Of a stretch of 64,000 nt of DNA, positions 1-10,127 are shown in pieces. Position numbers and translations under genes: made by a program. Every line of letters begins with the position of its first letter. The first letter of the stretch is position 1. The stretch is taken from positions 36,795,934 to 36,859,933 of the forward strand of contig NC_080670.1 in assembly GCF_030247195.1 (NCBI RefSeq), written 5' to 3'. The DNA is from Topomyia yanbarensis (taxonomy: Eukaryota > Arthropoda > Insecta > Diptera > Culicidae). The notes beneath the pieces are model-generated. The model did not search any database, was not told where the DNA came from, and was given only the letters and a program-made list of their open reading frames with translations.

Positions 1-139
1 AGTCATCGGACCTCGAGTCGCTCTCGCTTCAGTTTCCGTAGTGGTAAGGGAGACGGCGGTTACATAGTGGCAGTCTGGAGCTGATCGGTTCCACAAGGCA
101 GGAGAAAACTTCTAAAAACTAGAAATAAAAAGAGGGTGG

Positions 140-1999
140 CTAAATTGGGATATTTATCGTTTTTATGAAAGTATAAATAAGGGACATATAGGGGAAATCA
201 CGATTTGCCAGCATATCTCGGACTGGGACATTGGGTGGTCTACCTCGGGCCCGAAGGGAATCCTTTAACTGAGACCTGGCGTCCAAATACCCGGCGCATA
301 CCCAGAAAACGTGCTCGATGTCGTGATAGCCCTCGTCACAAGCGTACAGACTACTCTCCGCAAGCCCAATACGCCGCAAATGCGCATCTAAGGTGTAGTG
401 GTTGGACATAAGTCGGGACATTACACGAATAAAATCCCGACCCACATCCATCCCCCTGAACCAAGGCTTCGTTGATACCTTAAGGATAATGGAATGTAGC
501 CATCGTCCAAGTTCACCATTGCTCCACAAGATTTGCCAACTGTTGAGTGTCCTCTGACGACAAATAATAAAAAATTCGTTGAAGCAGATTGGTCTTTCGT
601 ATATGTCATCATTTATGGCGCCCACCTTTGCTAATGAGTCGGCCTTTTCATTGCCCGGGATAGAGCAATGAGAGGGGACCCAAACAAAGGTAATCTGATA
701 AGATTTTTCAGATAACGTACACAAGGACTCCCGTATCTTCCCCAGGAAATATGGGAATTGCTTTTTGAGCTTCATCGAACGAAGAGCATCAATAGAGCTG
801 AGGCTGTCCGAAATGATGAAGTAGTGATCTGTGGGCAGAGTGTCGATGATCCCAAGAGTGTACTGAATTGCAGCTAACTCTGCGACGTAAACTGAACCGG
901 GATCATTGAGCTTGAATGAAGCGGTGATAGTATTGTTGAATATACCGAAGCCAGTGGACCCATCGAGATTTGATCCGTCAGTGTAGAACATTTTGTCGCA
1001 GTCGACTTCTCGGCATTTATTATAAAATACATTGGGGATCACTTGCGGGCGTATATGGTTCGGGATTCCACGAATCTCTTCCTTCATGGATGTGTCGAAG
1101 AATACAGTAGAATCAGAAGTATCTAGGAAACGAACAAGGTTGGGAGTATATGAAGAAGGATTAATGCTCTGTGCCATGTAGTCGAAGTACCAGGCCATAA
1201 ATCGGGTTTGAGAATTAAGCTCGTCGAGCCTCTCGAAGATTTCAATCACCAACGGGTTCAGAATGTCGCATCGGATGAGCAATCGATATGAGAGTTCCCA
1301 AAATCGATTTTTTAGCGGAAGAACGCCCGCCAGCACTTCGAGACTCATCGTATGGGTCGAGTGCATGCAACCCAAGGCAATGCGCAAGCAACGATACTGG
1401 ATTCTCTCCAGTTTGATGAAGTGTATGTTCGCAGCGGAGCGGAAACAGAAACACCCGTACTCCATCACGGACAATATCGTTGTTTGGTATAACCTGATCA
1501 GGTCTCCTGGGTGGGCACCCCACCATGTTCCAGTTATTGTTCGGAGAAAATTGATCCTTTGTTGGCATTTCTGTTTCAGATACCTAATGTGACATCCCCA
1601 TGTACCTTTAGAGTCGAACCAGACCCCGAGGTATTTCAATGTAAAAACCTGATTGATCGTTGCACCCAGTAATAGAAGCTGGAGTTGTGCCGGCTCACGC
1701 TTCCTAGAAAAAACAACCAACTCAGTTTTCTCCGTGGAGAACTCGATACCCAGCTGAAGAGCCCAAGCAGACGAATTATCCAAGGTATTTTGTAATGGTC
1801 CTTGCAAGTCGGCAGCTTCGGGCTCTGTAACAGAGACCACCCCGTCGTCTGCAAGTTGCCTTAGTGTGCATGAATTGGCAAGACAACCATCAATGTCATT
1901 CACGTAAAAATTGTAGAGCAGGGGACTTAGGCATGAGCCCTGGGGAAGACCCATGTAACTAAATCGCGATGTTGTTAAATCGCCATGCGAAAAGTGCAT
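140..1999 (-). pseudogene. Reverse transcriptase C-terminal half plus RNase H (I-type element)
   Basis: 619 residues in the same frame as the upstream piece. Near the start is GLPQGSCLSPLLYNFYVND (reverse transcriptase motif B), then QLADDGVVSV, whose ADD pair is the catalytic motif C. Around residues 335-470 lies an RNase H domain: FYTDGSNLDGS (first Asp), ELAAIQYTLGI (Glu), ISDSLSSIDAL (Asp) and HCSIPGNEKADSLAK (His and last Asp). The C-terminal Cys/His stretch (CDEGYHDIEHVFWVC) is typical of the tail of I-type ORF2 proteins. In the family the protein copies element RNA at a nicked target and removes the RNA strand. The ATG at 1999 is simply the first Met after the amber stop, not a real start. 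Overlapping ORFs on both strands here are shadows. Confidence 0.88.
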
Positions 2000-2002
2000 G
2001 TG

Positions 2003-2992
2003 CTATTCAGACAACAGGTTTAGCAAAAAGTTATTTAAAATTGGTGAAAGACCATGCTGGTGCAGCTTCTCTGAAAGAATGTTGATAGAAACTGAGTCAA
2101 AAGCCCCCTTATTATCCAAGAAGACTGATGCCATCTGCTCTTTGTTAGCATAGGCCATTTGGATTTCTGTAGAAAGCAACGCAAGGCAATCGTTCGTCCC
2201 TTTGCCTTTGCGGAAGCCAAATTGTGTATCTGACAGTAAGCCATTTGCTTCAACCCAATTGTCGAGGCGAAACAAGATCATTTTCTCGAACAACTTCTGA
2301 ATACAGGACAGCATTGCAATCGGCCGATACGAGTTGTGGTCGGAGGCTGGTTTTCCTGGTTTTTGTATGGCGATGACCTTCACTTCCCTCCAGTTATGAG
2401 GGACAATGTTACCCTCAAGAATATTTAACAAGCGCCTTTTTGCAGTGTCAGGCAGATTCTTCAGCAAGTTGAATTTGATTCTGTCTAACCCTGGGGCGTT
2501 ATTGTTGCGTGACAAGAGAGCAAGTGAGAACTCCACCATCGAAAAAGGTGTTTCGTTCGCGGTATCGTAAGGAGACGCGGCGCGGCACGTTTTCTGTACC
2601 GGGACAGAGTCCGGACAGATCTTCTTGGCGAAAGCGAATATCCTACGGTTTGAATATTCCACGTTCTCGTTGGTACTGTTTCGGTTACGCATACGTCGAG
2701 CCGTACCCCAAAGAGTGCTCATCGCAGTTTCTCTCGTTAACCCGTCGACGAACCGGCGCAAATAACTGCGCTTTTTGGCTTTCATTAGACTCTTCATTCG
2801 CCTTTCTAACGACGCGTACTGTTCATAGCTAGCGGGTAACCCGTCTTCCCGGAAGGTCTTATATGCAGTTGACTTTTCCGCGTACAGCTCTGAGCACTCT
2901 TTATCCCACCACAGGGTGGGAGACCGTCCATGGGTATTCGCGCTGGGTACTGGTTTAGTCTGAGCTTGATTCGCACTGTCGAGAATGAGTGT
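2003..2992 (-). pseudogene. Reverse transcriptase, N-terminal half (I-type element)
   Basis: Open from just after a TAG at 2993-2995 down to an in-frame TAG at 2003-2005. The first 65 residues before the methionine at 2797 include a PTLWWDKEC-like stretch, which in I-type ORF2 proteins links endonuclease and reverse transcriptase. Then come the fingers motif APGLDRIKF, the YRPIAMLSC block, the QFGFRKGKGT block and motif A (FLDNKGAFDSV, first catalytic Asp present). No proper start is visible because the endonuclease end of the ORF is deleted. The downstream piece (140-1999) is in the same frame two codons on, so a single amber codon separates them. Non-functional as it stands. Confidence 0.85.
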
Positions 2993-3080
2993 CTATAATG
3001 AAAATCAAAACAACAACGAAATGAGAATTTTTATCGAATGTCGTTTTCAGTGGCGTACTCAGGGTTTTTTGAAGAGTTAA

Positions 3081-3597
<517 letters not shown>

Positions 3598-5713
3598 TTC
3601 TTCATAATTACTTCTACGAGATTTAATCGCCAAAATTATTACATACGCTTTTTATGTAGAATGCTTCTTTAAAATTGTTAAAACTCCAAAGTTGATACTT
3701 ACGAAATTATGTGATCTTGACCGTTAGAAAATTTTTCGAATTCTACTTTAAAGGTTCTCTTAGTATTTTCATACTGTGACTTAATTGACATAATATAAAA
3801 TAAATTATAAAAATCATCTGTTAGTCTAATTTTGTTTCTGAATTTTCAATAATTCAATCTTTCACAAAATTAAGATATTTTCGAAAAATCAATGATTTTT
3901 TTCACCACAACCCCTCCACCATCGCAGACCAAATCTCTAGCTACGCCTTTGGTCGTTTGGAATGCCTGTTTATTAGTTCGATTAATCGAGAACTAATCGG
4001 ACATCCCTAATTACACTGCCACAATTAAAACGGCATTTCTGCACACTCAGGACACAGCATAGAATTGTCAGTGCGGCCCAACTAAAACATGAACTAGAAA
4101 ATTCATTGTAATTAATTAAGCTAAGAACTGATTGCTGATTGCAGAGAATTTATTTTCACATGCAGCACGTGAAAATGCAATGTTTGACATGAAACTAATC
4201 ATTGCCATTTTTAGCTTTCGTATGTTCTCGTATAGAATTTATAGATTTTTGACAATTATTTACAAATGAACAATTTCCAACCATATTAAATAATCGATTC
4301 ATTCGATGCTTCGAAAGGAAATTTTGGATACTGTCAGAAGCCATTGTGGACGATTCATACATTACGTTACACTATGACAAAATGTGACATATTGTGGAGA
4401 GGTAATAAGTCAGAACGTTACGTAACATGTTTTCACTGAAGAAAAAAGAATCTTTTTTAACATCCGTTACGTACTACAGCAGGAACAGATTAAGTAATTT
4501 GTGACAATTTTTACATGATCGAGAGGGGAGTAAATTTTGAGTAGCTCTTGCGTTACGTCATTTATGAATGTTTCCTCAATGGCACGATACACCAACCGAA
4601 GGCAACGACAGATGAGTTGATTATCCTGATAGCCCGTAACGTATCACAACTAATTTGTCGAAACCTTGTCGTTGTACAGCGAGTGAAACCGGAAAGAGAA
4701 ATGGTAGTAATTTCACTCTGCGAAAACGCGCGAAGCTGACTTGACTGCCCCGACGGACGCGAGGCAATGCCCCTACTTTTGAAGGGGTGGGAGAGTGTTG
4801 CATTTATGACAGGGTGCGTAATCATTCTAAAGAGAGCGGATGGTAATTGATTTTCTGTGTCACTGAACGTATTTTGTCGAGCGGGAGCAAATTTCGTTGA
4901 TTGACGGCGATTGCTTCCGTCACGAGCGACGACGACCATAACCATTACTTTCAACGGCACTTTCATCACCCGGAACGAATTATGACTGACGCAATCAATC
5001 TGCGATACCTAAAGAAATCAGGCAGGTAACAAGGATGAACGTGTCATTTAATGGAAATTGTTTTGTAATAAACACTGCTCAAAGGCGATGAGAAAAACCA
5101 GCGTTTGTATTTTTTTCTTAAAAAAAGCTTTCGATTCAACGAAAGCTTTCATATAGAGATAGACACTTTCGGTAAAGTATGCATTTAGGCGTACTTCATG
5201 ATAGAGCAACAAATGAGCTACGGACAAAGATCTACGATCATGACAGATCGTAAATTAGTTCACTTGGAAAAATATTGGATTTTCACTACTTTTGGTTCAC
5301 AGATCTTTTGCTCATGAGCACTGCAGTCACCAAATTTTTTTACGATGTCGTGAAAAGGAAAAAAAAGCAAATTGATATTGAGTTAAACGGAAGCAATAAT
5401 ATAAAAAATAACGTTTTCGCATAATTAGGCAATCAACAAAACCTTTTTCAGACAATCGAGCGGTGGGTTTTACGATATTATTTTTTTCAGCTCCCGCGAG
5501 CAGAAAATCTCGTCCAACGAACATCTTTCGTTGGTCCGATTCGTTTGTCGGATATTGCGCCCACCCGGGTGACATCCGAAGAAATAAACAATAATCAGCT
5601 GATCAGAATTCTCACATAGATTGCCTAATTGCTTCCATTTAAATTATGCTTCGATCTGTTTTTCCGTTGGATACCACTAAATATCTTAAGGTTTTGGCAC
5701 TTCTATCTGTCTA
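3598..5713. other. AT-rich spacer without recognisable gene
   Basis: No convincing coding region. Several CGTTACGTAA-like words occur between 4360 and 4560. A perfect 9-bp inverted repeat (AAGCTTTCG, 6-nt loop, CGAAAGCTT) lies near 5127-5150. A 135-codon minus-strand frame at 4562-4969 and shorter ones show no recognisable motif. Confidence 0.5.
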
Positions 5714-6027
5714 TCTATATATACAAAAGTCAATGTTTGTATGTATATGATTTATGGACTCCCAAACGGCTTAACCGATTACCGTCAAACTATACGTAAT
5801 AGACATTTGTTATGGAGCTTGTTTGTGTGCTATTAGGGTAACCAACCCATTGTGGACCCCTAGAGGAAGAAAAATTACGTGAACGTCAAAAAATATTTGC
5901 TTGCCTATGTTTTTTAATGCAATACATGCACGAGTCTGCTCCAAAATTACTGTTCTTGAAAGAAAACTGTCAATGGATGTTTTATACCTTGACATAAACT
6001 CGAAAATGACATTTCTTCACAGCATGA

Positions 6028-7740
6028 ATTTTTCACTTACGGACCCTTCCACACTAATTTGAACAGTGTTCCAAGCATATTTTGGACACACTGAATGTGA
6101 CTGAATATATTTTGGAAACAGTGAAGTTTTTTTTCTACTAAACTGACCTACTGACTCGTTCTCTTTGCAGTATATTTAATGCATGAAAGAAAAACATAAG
6201 CAAATCAGTGACTGCCAATCAAATATGGTACATTAATCTTTATATGGAAGGCTGACTGCATGAAGTATTTTTTTAGTTCTATAATTTTGAGAAATAGAAA
6301 AACTTTCGGAACGATTAGGTTACTGCAGACTTAACACAGTAGCATTAAATGTTATGCAATAGAGTTACCAATAATATATTACGTGTAACAACTCATCAGC
6401 AGCAGTATTATGGAGTAACATCCTCAAGTGGATGATAAATCAAGGTTCAAAGTTCGTCAGGAATCTTCGAAAATCGAAATTTGCTCCCGCTCGACAAAAT
6501 ATTATTTTTAATTATTTAATTTAATTTTTACGAGGTGGTTTCTTGTTATTCTTTCTAAGCTCAGTTTTTCTTTGTTTCCTTTACTTTTCTTTTTTCTTCA
6601 GTTTACGCCTTGTGGTATTCAACTGTTCGGCGCAATGTTAACCCTTTCATGCCCAACTTTTCTCTAGTGCATGTAGGGTTTCAAAACTATTTTTTATTGA
6701 AAACGCTGGGGGGGGGGGGGTCAAGAAACTCGAAAAAACTTTTTTCATAAAGGTAGGTGCTTCTCTTGCAGTGCTAGAAGCTGCGAAATTTTTACCTTCC
6801 AATGCTCCAATGGTTTGGAAATTGTAGCTAAAAATAGTCTAAATTGGTAAGTTTTATCAGTTTTTACTAATATTGCATCATAACGAAGTTATATGAAAAA
6901 TTCATTTTCCGTCGTCAACGTAAACTGTCCCTGGCAGCACTGCTCCATCGGAGTTCAAATAGACTAATTGCAATAACTTCAGTTCTAGAGCTGATCCTTG
7001 TAACTGTTAATACTCAAATGAAAGCCAAAAGTCACATTTATTAGCCTTACTTGTTTTTGTGAGCAAATCTTGCCTCAACCAAAAATTATCGCTGTTTAAA
7101 AACGTTGTTGTCCACAAACAACATGGGCATGAATGGGTTAAAACAGCAGGACTACGTCGCTTGAATCGTGATGTTCCTGTTCGTGTGAGTGTTTCAGGTG
7201 ATTCTAAGAATTCAGCACGCACACTCTTATTATTATTATTTAGCTGTGATATGCCTCTTAGATTTGTCAACATATAGTCGAATTCAATAAATTCGAACTA
7301 CAAATGTTCTTCAACATGGATTTCAGAAGTCTCCTCTTTGGTCATATTACGGTCTTCAATGAAATGTTCCTCAATCGTTTGGTTTTCGACATCCATTGGT
7401 TTGAATATTTTTAAATAATTAGACCAAAAAGAGCAGGCGACCTACCGTTACGAAATTTTTCACTTTTTGATTATTCTAACTCGATAAACAAATAGCTGTC
7501 AAGAAAGAAAATCGAGAGGTGTCCAAAATAAGTTGATATCAATTTTTAAGACAAATTGTGGACACCATTTGTTTAAGATTTTTTAGATAAAACATTACGA
7601 AGAAACCTTTTCAAACACGTAAAATGCATAATACCAAATCTGACAAACTAATTAAATCGATAAAAAATATTATATTTGCACATTTAAATCCAATTTGAAA
7701 ATGTATCATTTCCACCGGTTCCCCTTGGCTATCGTTGAAA
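6028..7740. mobile_element. Extra block inside the TA-flanked element
   Basis: Relative to the short copy at 37079-37468, 1713 bp is additional here and is bordered by CATGA at 6023-6027 and at 7741-7745. This can be read as a 5-bp target duplication around an unknown insertion, or as the microhomology at which the short copy lost its centre. The block has no clear terminal inverted repeats and no recognised protein. Part of it (6642-7137) is a separate TTAA element. Confidence 0.55.
6642..7137. mobile_element. TTAA-flanked MITE (piggyBac-type target)
   Basis: Termini CCCTTTCATGCCCA at the left and TGGGCATGAATGGG at the right form an inverted repeat, each bordered by TTAA (6638-6641 and 7138-7141). 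TTAA duplication with termini starting CCC is the signature of piggyBac-type elements. 496 bp, no transposase. Contains a run of 13 G (6708-6720). A 72-codon plus-strand frame overlapping its right end has no recognised motif. Confidence 0.75.
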
Positions 7741-8314
7741 CATGAAACGTTTTCGGTGATATTTTTGAAAACTGTGGATTCTGTTTAATTTTAAACAATT
7801 AGAGATGAACTAATGATATTGAAACTTAATAGACAACCCAAGGAATGTAATTGCTGCATCAAACCAAACAAATGCAGAGAAACTTGGCAGTGTAGGAGGC
7901 AAATACATTAACAGGGTTCAAAATATGTAGGGGTCCAAATTAGGTTGGTTACCCTAGTTGGGGATTATCTGCCCGCTAGATGGCGCTTCGGAACAAATTG
8001 TGTTTTTCTTTAATTTCGTTGAAAGTCGCAGCAACGCGCGATGGGTAGTAGCTAGTGCTTCATAAACCCAAAATTCTCAAGCCAACCAAACTTTCCTTGG
8101 GAGCACTGCTGGTCTACCATAATGGAATGAATTATTTGTCTATTTTTCGTTCCACCTATCTCTTCGTATCAGGATAACTTCAAGAAATCAACACACACTA
8201 AAGTCAGAGTGTATGTAAAGAGAGTGATGTCATGTTAACTCGTGAAAATAAAAGTTTTGGCAACAAGGAAATTTTCTGCAAACATCATGCTTAAGCCAAC
8301 TAGTTGGGATATTC

Positions 8315-8652
8315 AAACCAGGTGCGCTACTGTCGTCATGTTTTTTTGTGGCTGAGTTCGTCTGAATTGACAGGGGTTATTACTCTACCCAGTCAAACTA
8401 GTCCGGAACCGGTTCGGAATTCCAGCTCAAATGTATAAACCGATTGAGTCGGAATCGGTTGTTTTCTTTGAGCAAGATTCCATACTGAATCCATTCAGGA
8501 TTTCCAACCGATTCCAGAATGGATTTGATGGATAGTTGGGATAAGCTGATGTGGCGGCGCTAGTGTTTATCGTATATCAATTCAAATGTTTACACACGTT
8601 TTTAAAATATTTTGTTCGATCATGGATGTCTGTTCTCTGTGCTTAAGCCTAA
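8315..8652 (+). repeat. Dispersed repeat, copy A (second copy at 59465-59801)
   Basis: From 'aaaccaggtgcgctactgtc' to 'tctgttctctgtgc' this sequence aligns over about 335 bp with 59465-59801 at roughly 90% identity. The other copy interrupts a CR1-type retroelement, so the unit is mobile. No clear terminal inverted repeat or target duplication. It contains a CCCA-ended fold-back unit (8398-8540). Open frames running through it are incidental. Confidence 0.75.
8398..8540. mobile_element. Fold-back MITE with CCCA termini, copy 1
   Basis: Begins CCCAGTCAAAC and ends ATAGTTGGG. Between them sit inverted stretches around CCGGAACCGGTTCGG, CCGATT and GAATCGG, and paired CCATTC/GAATGG words. Related units lie at 48632-48801 (with a near-perfect long hairpin) and 59537-59690. 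About 143 bp, non-coding. Confidence 0.55.
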
Positions 8653-9170
8653 AGTGACTTTTCGATTGTTGTTTTGTTGTGCTTTAGTTGGTCGAATTAT
8701 TCGATTCAAATATAACTTAAATAATTTGGTTTTGCTTGGCTATATGAAAGATACAATTAACGAAATTTGCAGCAGCGTTTTAATGGACCCATAGAACATT
8801 GCATGAAAATGTATAACCTCACTTTTCTGACAGTTCAAAAATGTTTGAATCCACCCAGTAAAAGAAACTTGGTTCGAATTCTAACACCATGTAAACAAGC
8901 TCGCTGAACTGTCATTTTTTCGAGCATTTTTACTCATATGACTTCATCTTGCAATGCCCAATCGACCCCAAATATCTCTTTTAAGCAAAACGTCACCGCC
9001 CCTCTCTTCTATCGGCCAAATCTCTCTCGTTATCTATTTTTAGATCCAGTGGACTGCACTGCAATTCTTTTTATTTCAATCTCAATACTTCCCACACATA
9101 ACTTCCCAAATCCATCATATTTGTTTACACTTCTCGTTTGGAACCGTTGCGTCAACGCGTCTCTATCACT
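8653..9170. other. Spacer, nothing recognised
   Basis: AT-rich sequence with short frames only. A 100-codon plus-strand frame (8938-9240) has no recognised motif and runs into a dispersed repeat. Confidence 0.4.
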
Positions 9171-9420
9171 GAGAACTGACATACAAGTCAAGTTTTCAAT
9201 ATGTGTAAGAAATAAAATTGTCGTTTTGAAATGTCACTAGCAAGTAGCAACTTGCCACTAGCCGGTGCTACGATCGATAAGCAAGCGCTATACGGGCGTT
9301 GCCTGCAAACTTGGATACAAAGATGATTCATGCATGCGAACCTGTATGCGATGGTGATTTTCAACGTATTTTCATTTAATTCTTACACAGGTTTTTCAGG
9401 AAAGTTTGTTCTAGCTTATA
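9171..9420 (+). repeat. Dispersed repeat, copy 1 (pair with 23251-23480)
   Basis: Starts GAGAACTGACATACAAGT and ends TTTGTTCTAGCTTATA. The same sequence recurs in the same orientation at 23251-23480, which lacks about 23 bp near the right end. The unit contains GCAAGTAGCAACTTGC, an imperfect palindrome. No target duplication or TIR identified, so the class is unknown. Confidence 0.7.
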
Positions 9421-9717
9421 TGTTTATAATTTGGGTCTCTATATAAGCATCATCTACACGCTCATTCAAAGCTACTCAAAATATGGGTTCCCACTATTCA
9501 ATTTAAAAAAACTGGGGCAAACTGTCTAAAACGAGTATCGATTTGAGTAGAATTAACTTAACTCTTGAGTAAACTTTAAATTATCAAGCATTTGAGTGTA
9601 AAAAAACTTGCTGGCGCAGGAAGTGCGACGTCAACAAATAACTGGAAATCATTCAAATGTTTATTTAACAGCAAAAGAGCCATTAAGGAAACTGAAAGGT
9701 AAATTTCTCACGCGTTG

Positions 9718-10127
9718 TGTTAGCGAGGGGCAATGATTTTGGAGGTCCTGTAGCAAAACACCAATTTTGATGTAATAGCTCAAAGCTGGAAATTATATTT
9801 TTATTATAAACAATCGTGGGCAATTAATTTAGCATTTACTCACATTCAGTCTCCTAATTAAATTCCAAATGCTCGCCAACAGAGTGAACTCCTAGCTCAA
9901 GAACTGTCTAATTGGTATATTTATAATTGAACTGAAATTAATGTTTAGTATTTCGAGTGAATACAAACTGAAATATTCTGCCTAAAGGTTAGTTGACATA
10001 TACTGCCATGTTGAGTTCAACCTTATTCTACCTGCTTGTTCGTCTAACAGTACAAACTTCAGCACGGTGGCTCAATAGTTTGGCTCTTGATATCGAGGGG
10101 TAAAGTCGTCACAGTTTTCCCGCAACA
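9718..10127 (-). repeat. 3' LTR of the BEL/Pao element
   Basis: 410 bp, TGTTAGCGAGG to CCCGCAACA on the plus strand. Compared base by base with 16679-17088, the only difference seen is CGTCTAACAG here against CGTCTGACAG there. In element orientation this is the 3' LTR. The pol reading frame runs about 69 bp into it before stopping at 10059. Confidence 0.95.

Larger units (their letters stand above)
1..2992 (-). mobile_element. I-type non-LTR retrotransposon, 5'-truncated
   Basis: Minus-strand non-LTR element. Read on the minus strand, it enters just downstream of where an endonuclease would lie (frame opens after a TAG at 2993-2995), runs through reverse transcriptase and RNase H, and ends in a presumed 3' UTR reaching the window edge (139-1). 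The endonuclease and ORF1 are missing, the usual 5' truncation of target-primed reverse transcription. Presence of an RNase H domain points to the I/LOA group rather than Jockey or CR1. The 3' boundary, tail and target duplication cannot be judged because the element reaches position 1. Confidence 0.85.
5836..7954. mobile_element. TA-flanked DNA transposon (Tc1/mariner-type target) with 1.7-kb extra block
   Basis: Inverted termini GGGTAACCAACC (5836) and GGTTGGTTACCC (ending 7954), each followed inward by TGGACCCCTA or its reverse complement. TA at 5834-5835 and 7955-7956 is a 2-bp target duplication. Copy 1 of the Helitron shows the related empty site. A 390-bp relative lies at 37079-37468 and aligns to the outer parts of this copy only. 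No transposase is recognisable in the 2.1 kb, so it is either a MITE with an insert or a degraded longer relative. Confidence 0.8.
5714..8055 (+). mobile_element. Non-autonomous Helitron, copy 2, split by an insertion
   Basis: Starts TCTATATATAC with a host A at 5713 and ends GCTAG at 8055 with a host T at 8056, the A/T target of Helitrons. The left part (5714-5835) and right part (7955-8055) align to continuous sequence in copy 1 (3389-3597). Between them sits a TA-flanked DNA element (5836-7954). Without the insertion the Helitron is only about 220 bp, with no coding capacity. Confidence 0.82.
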
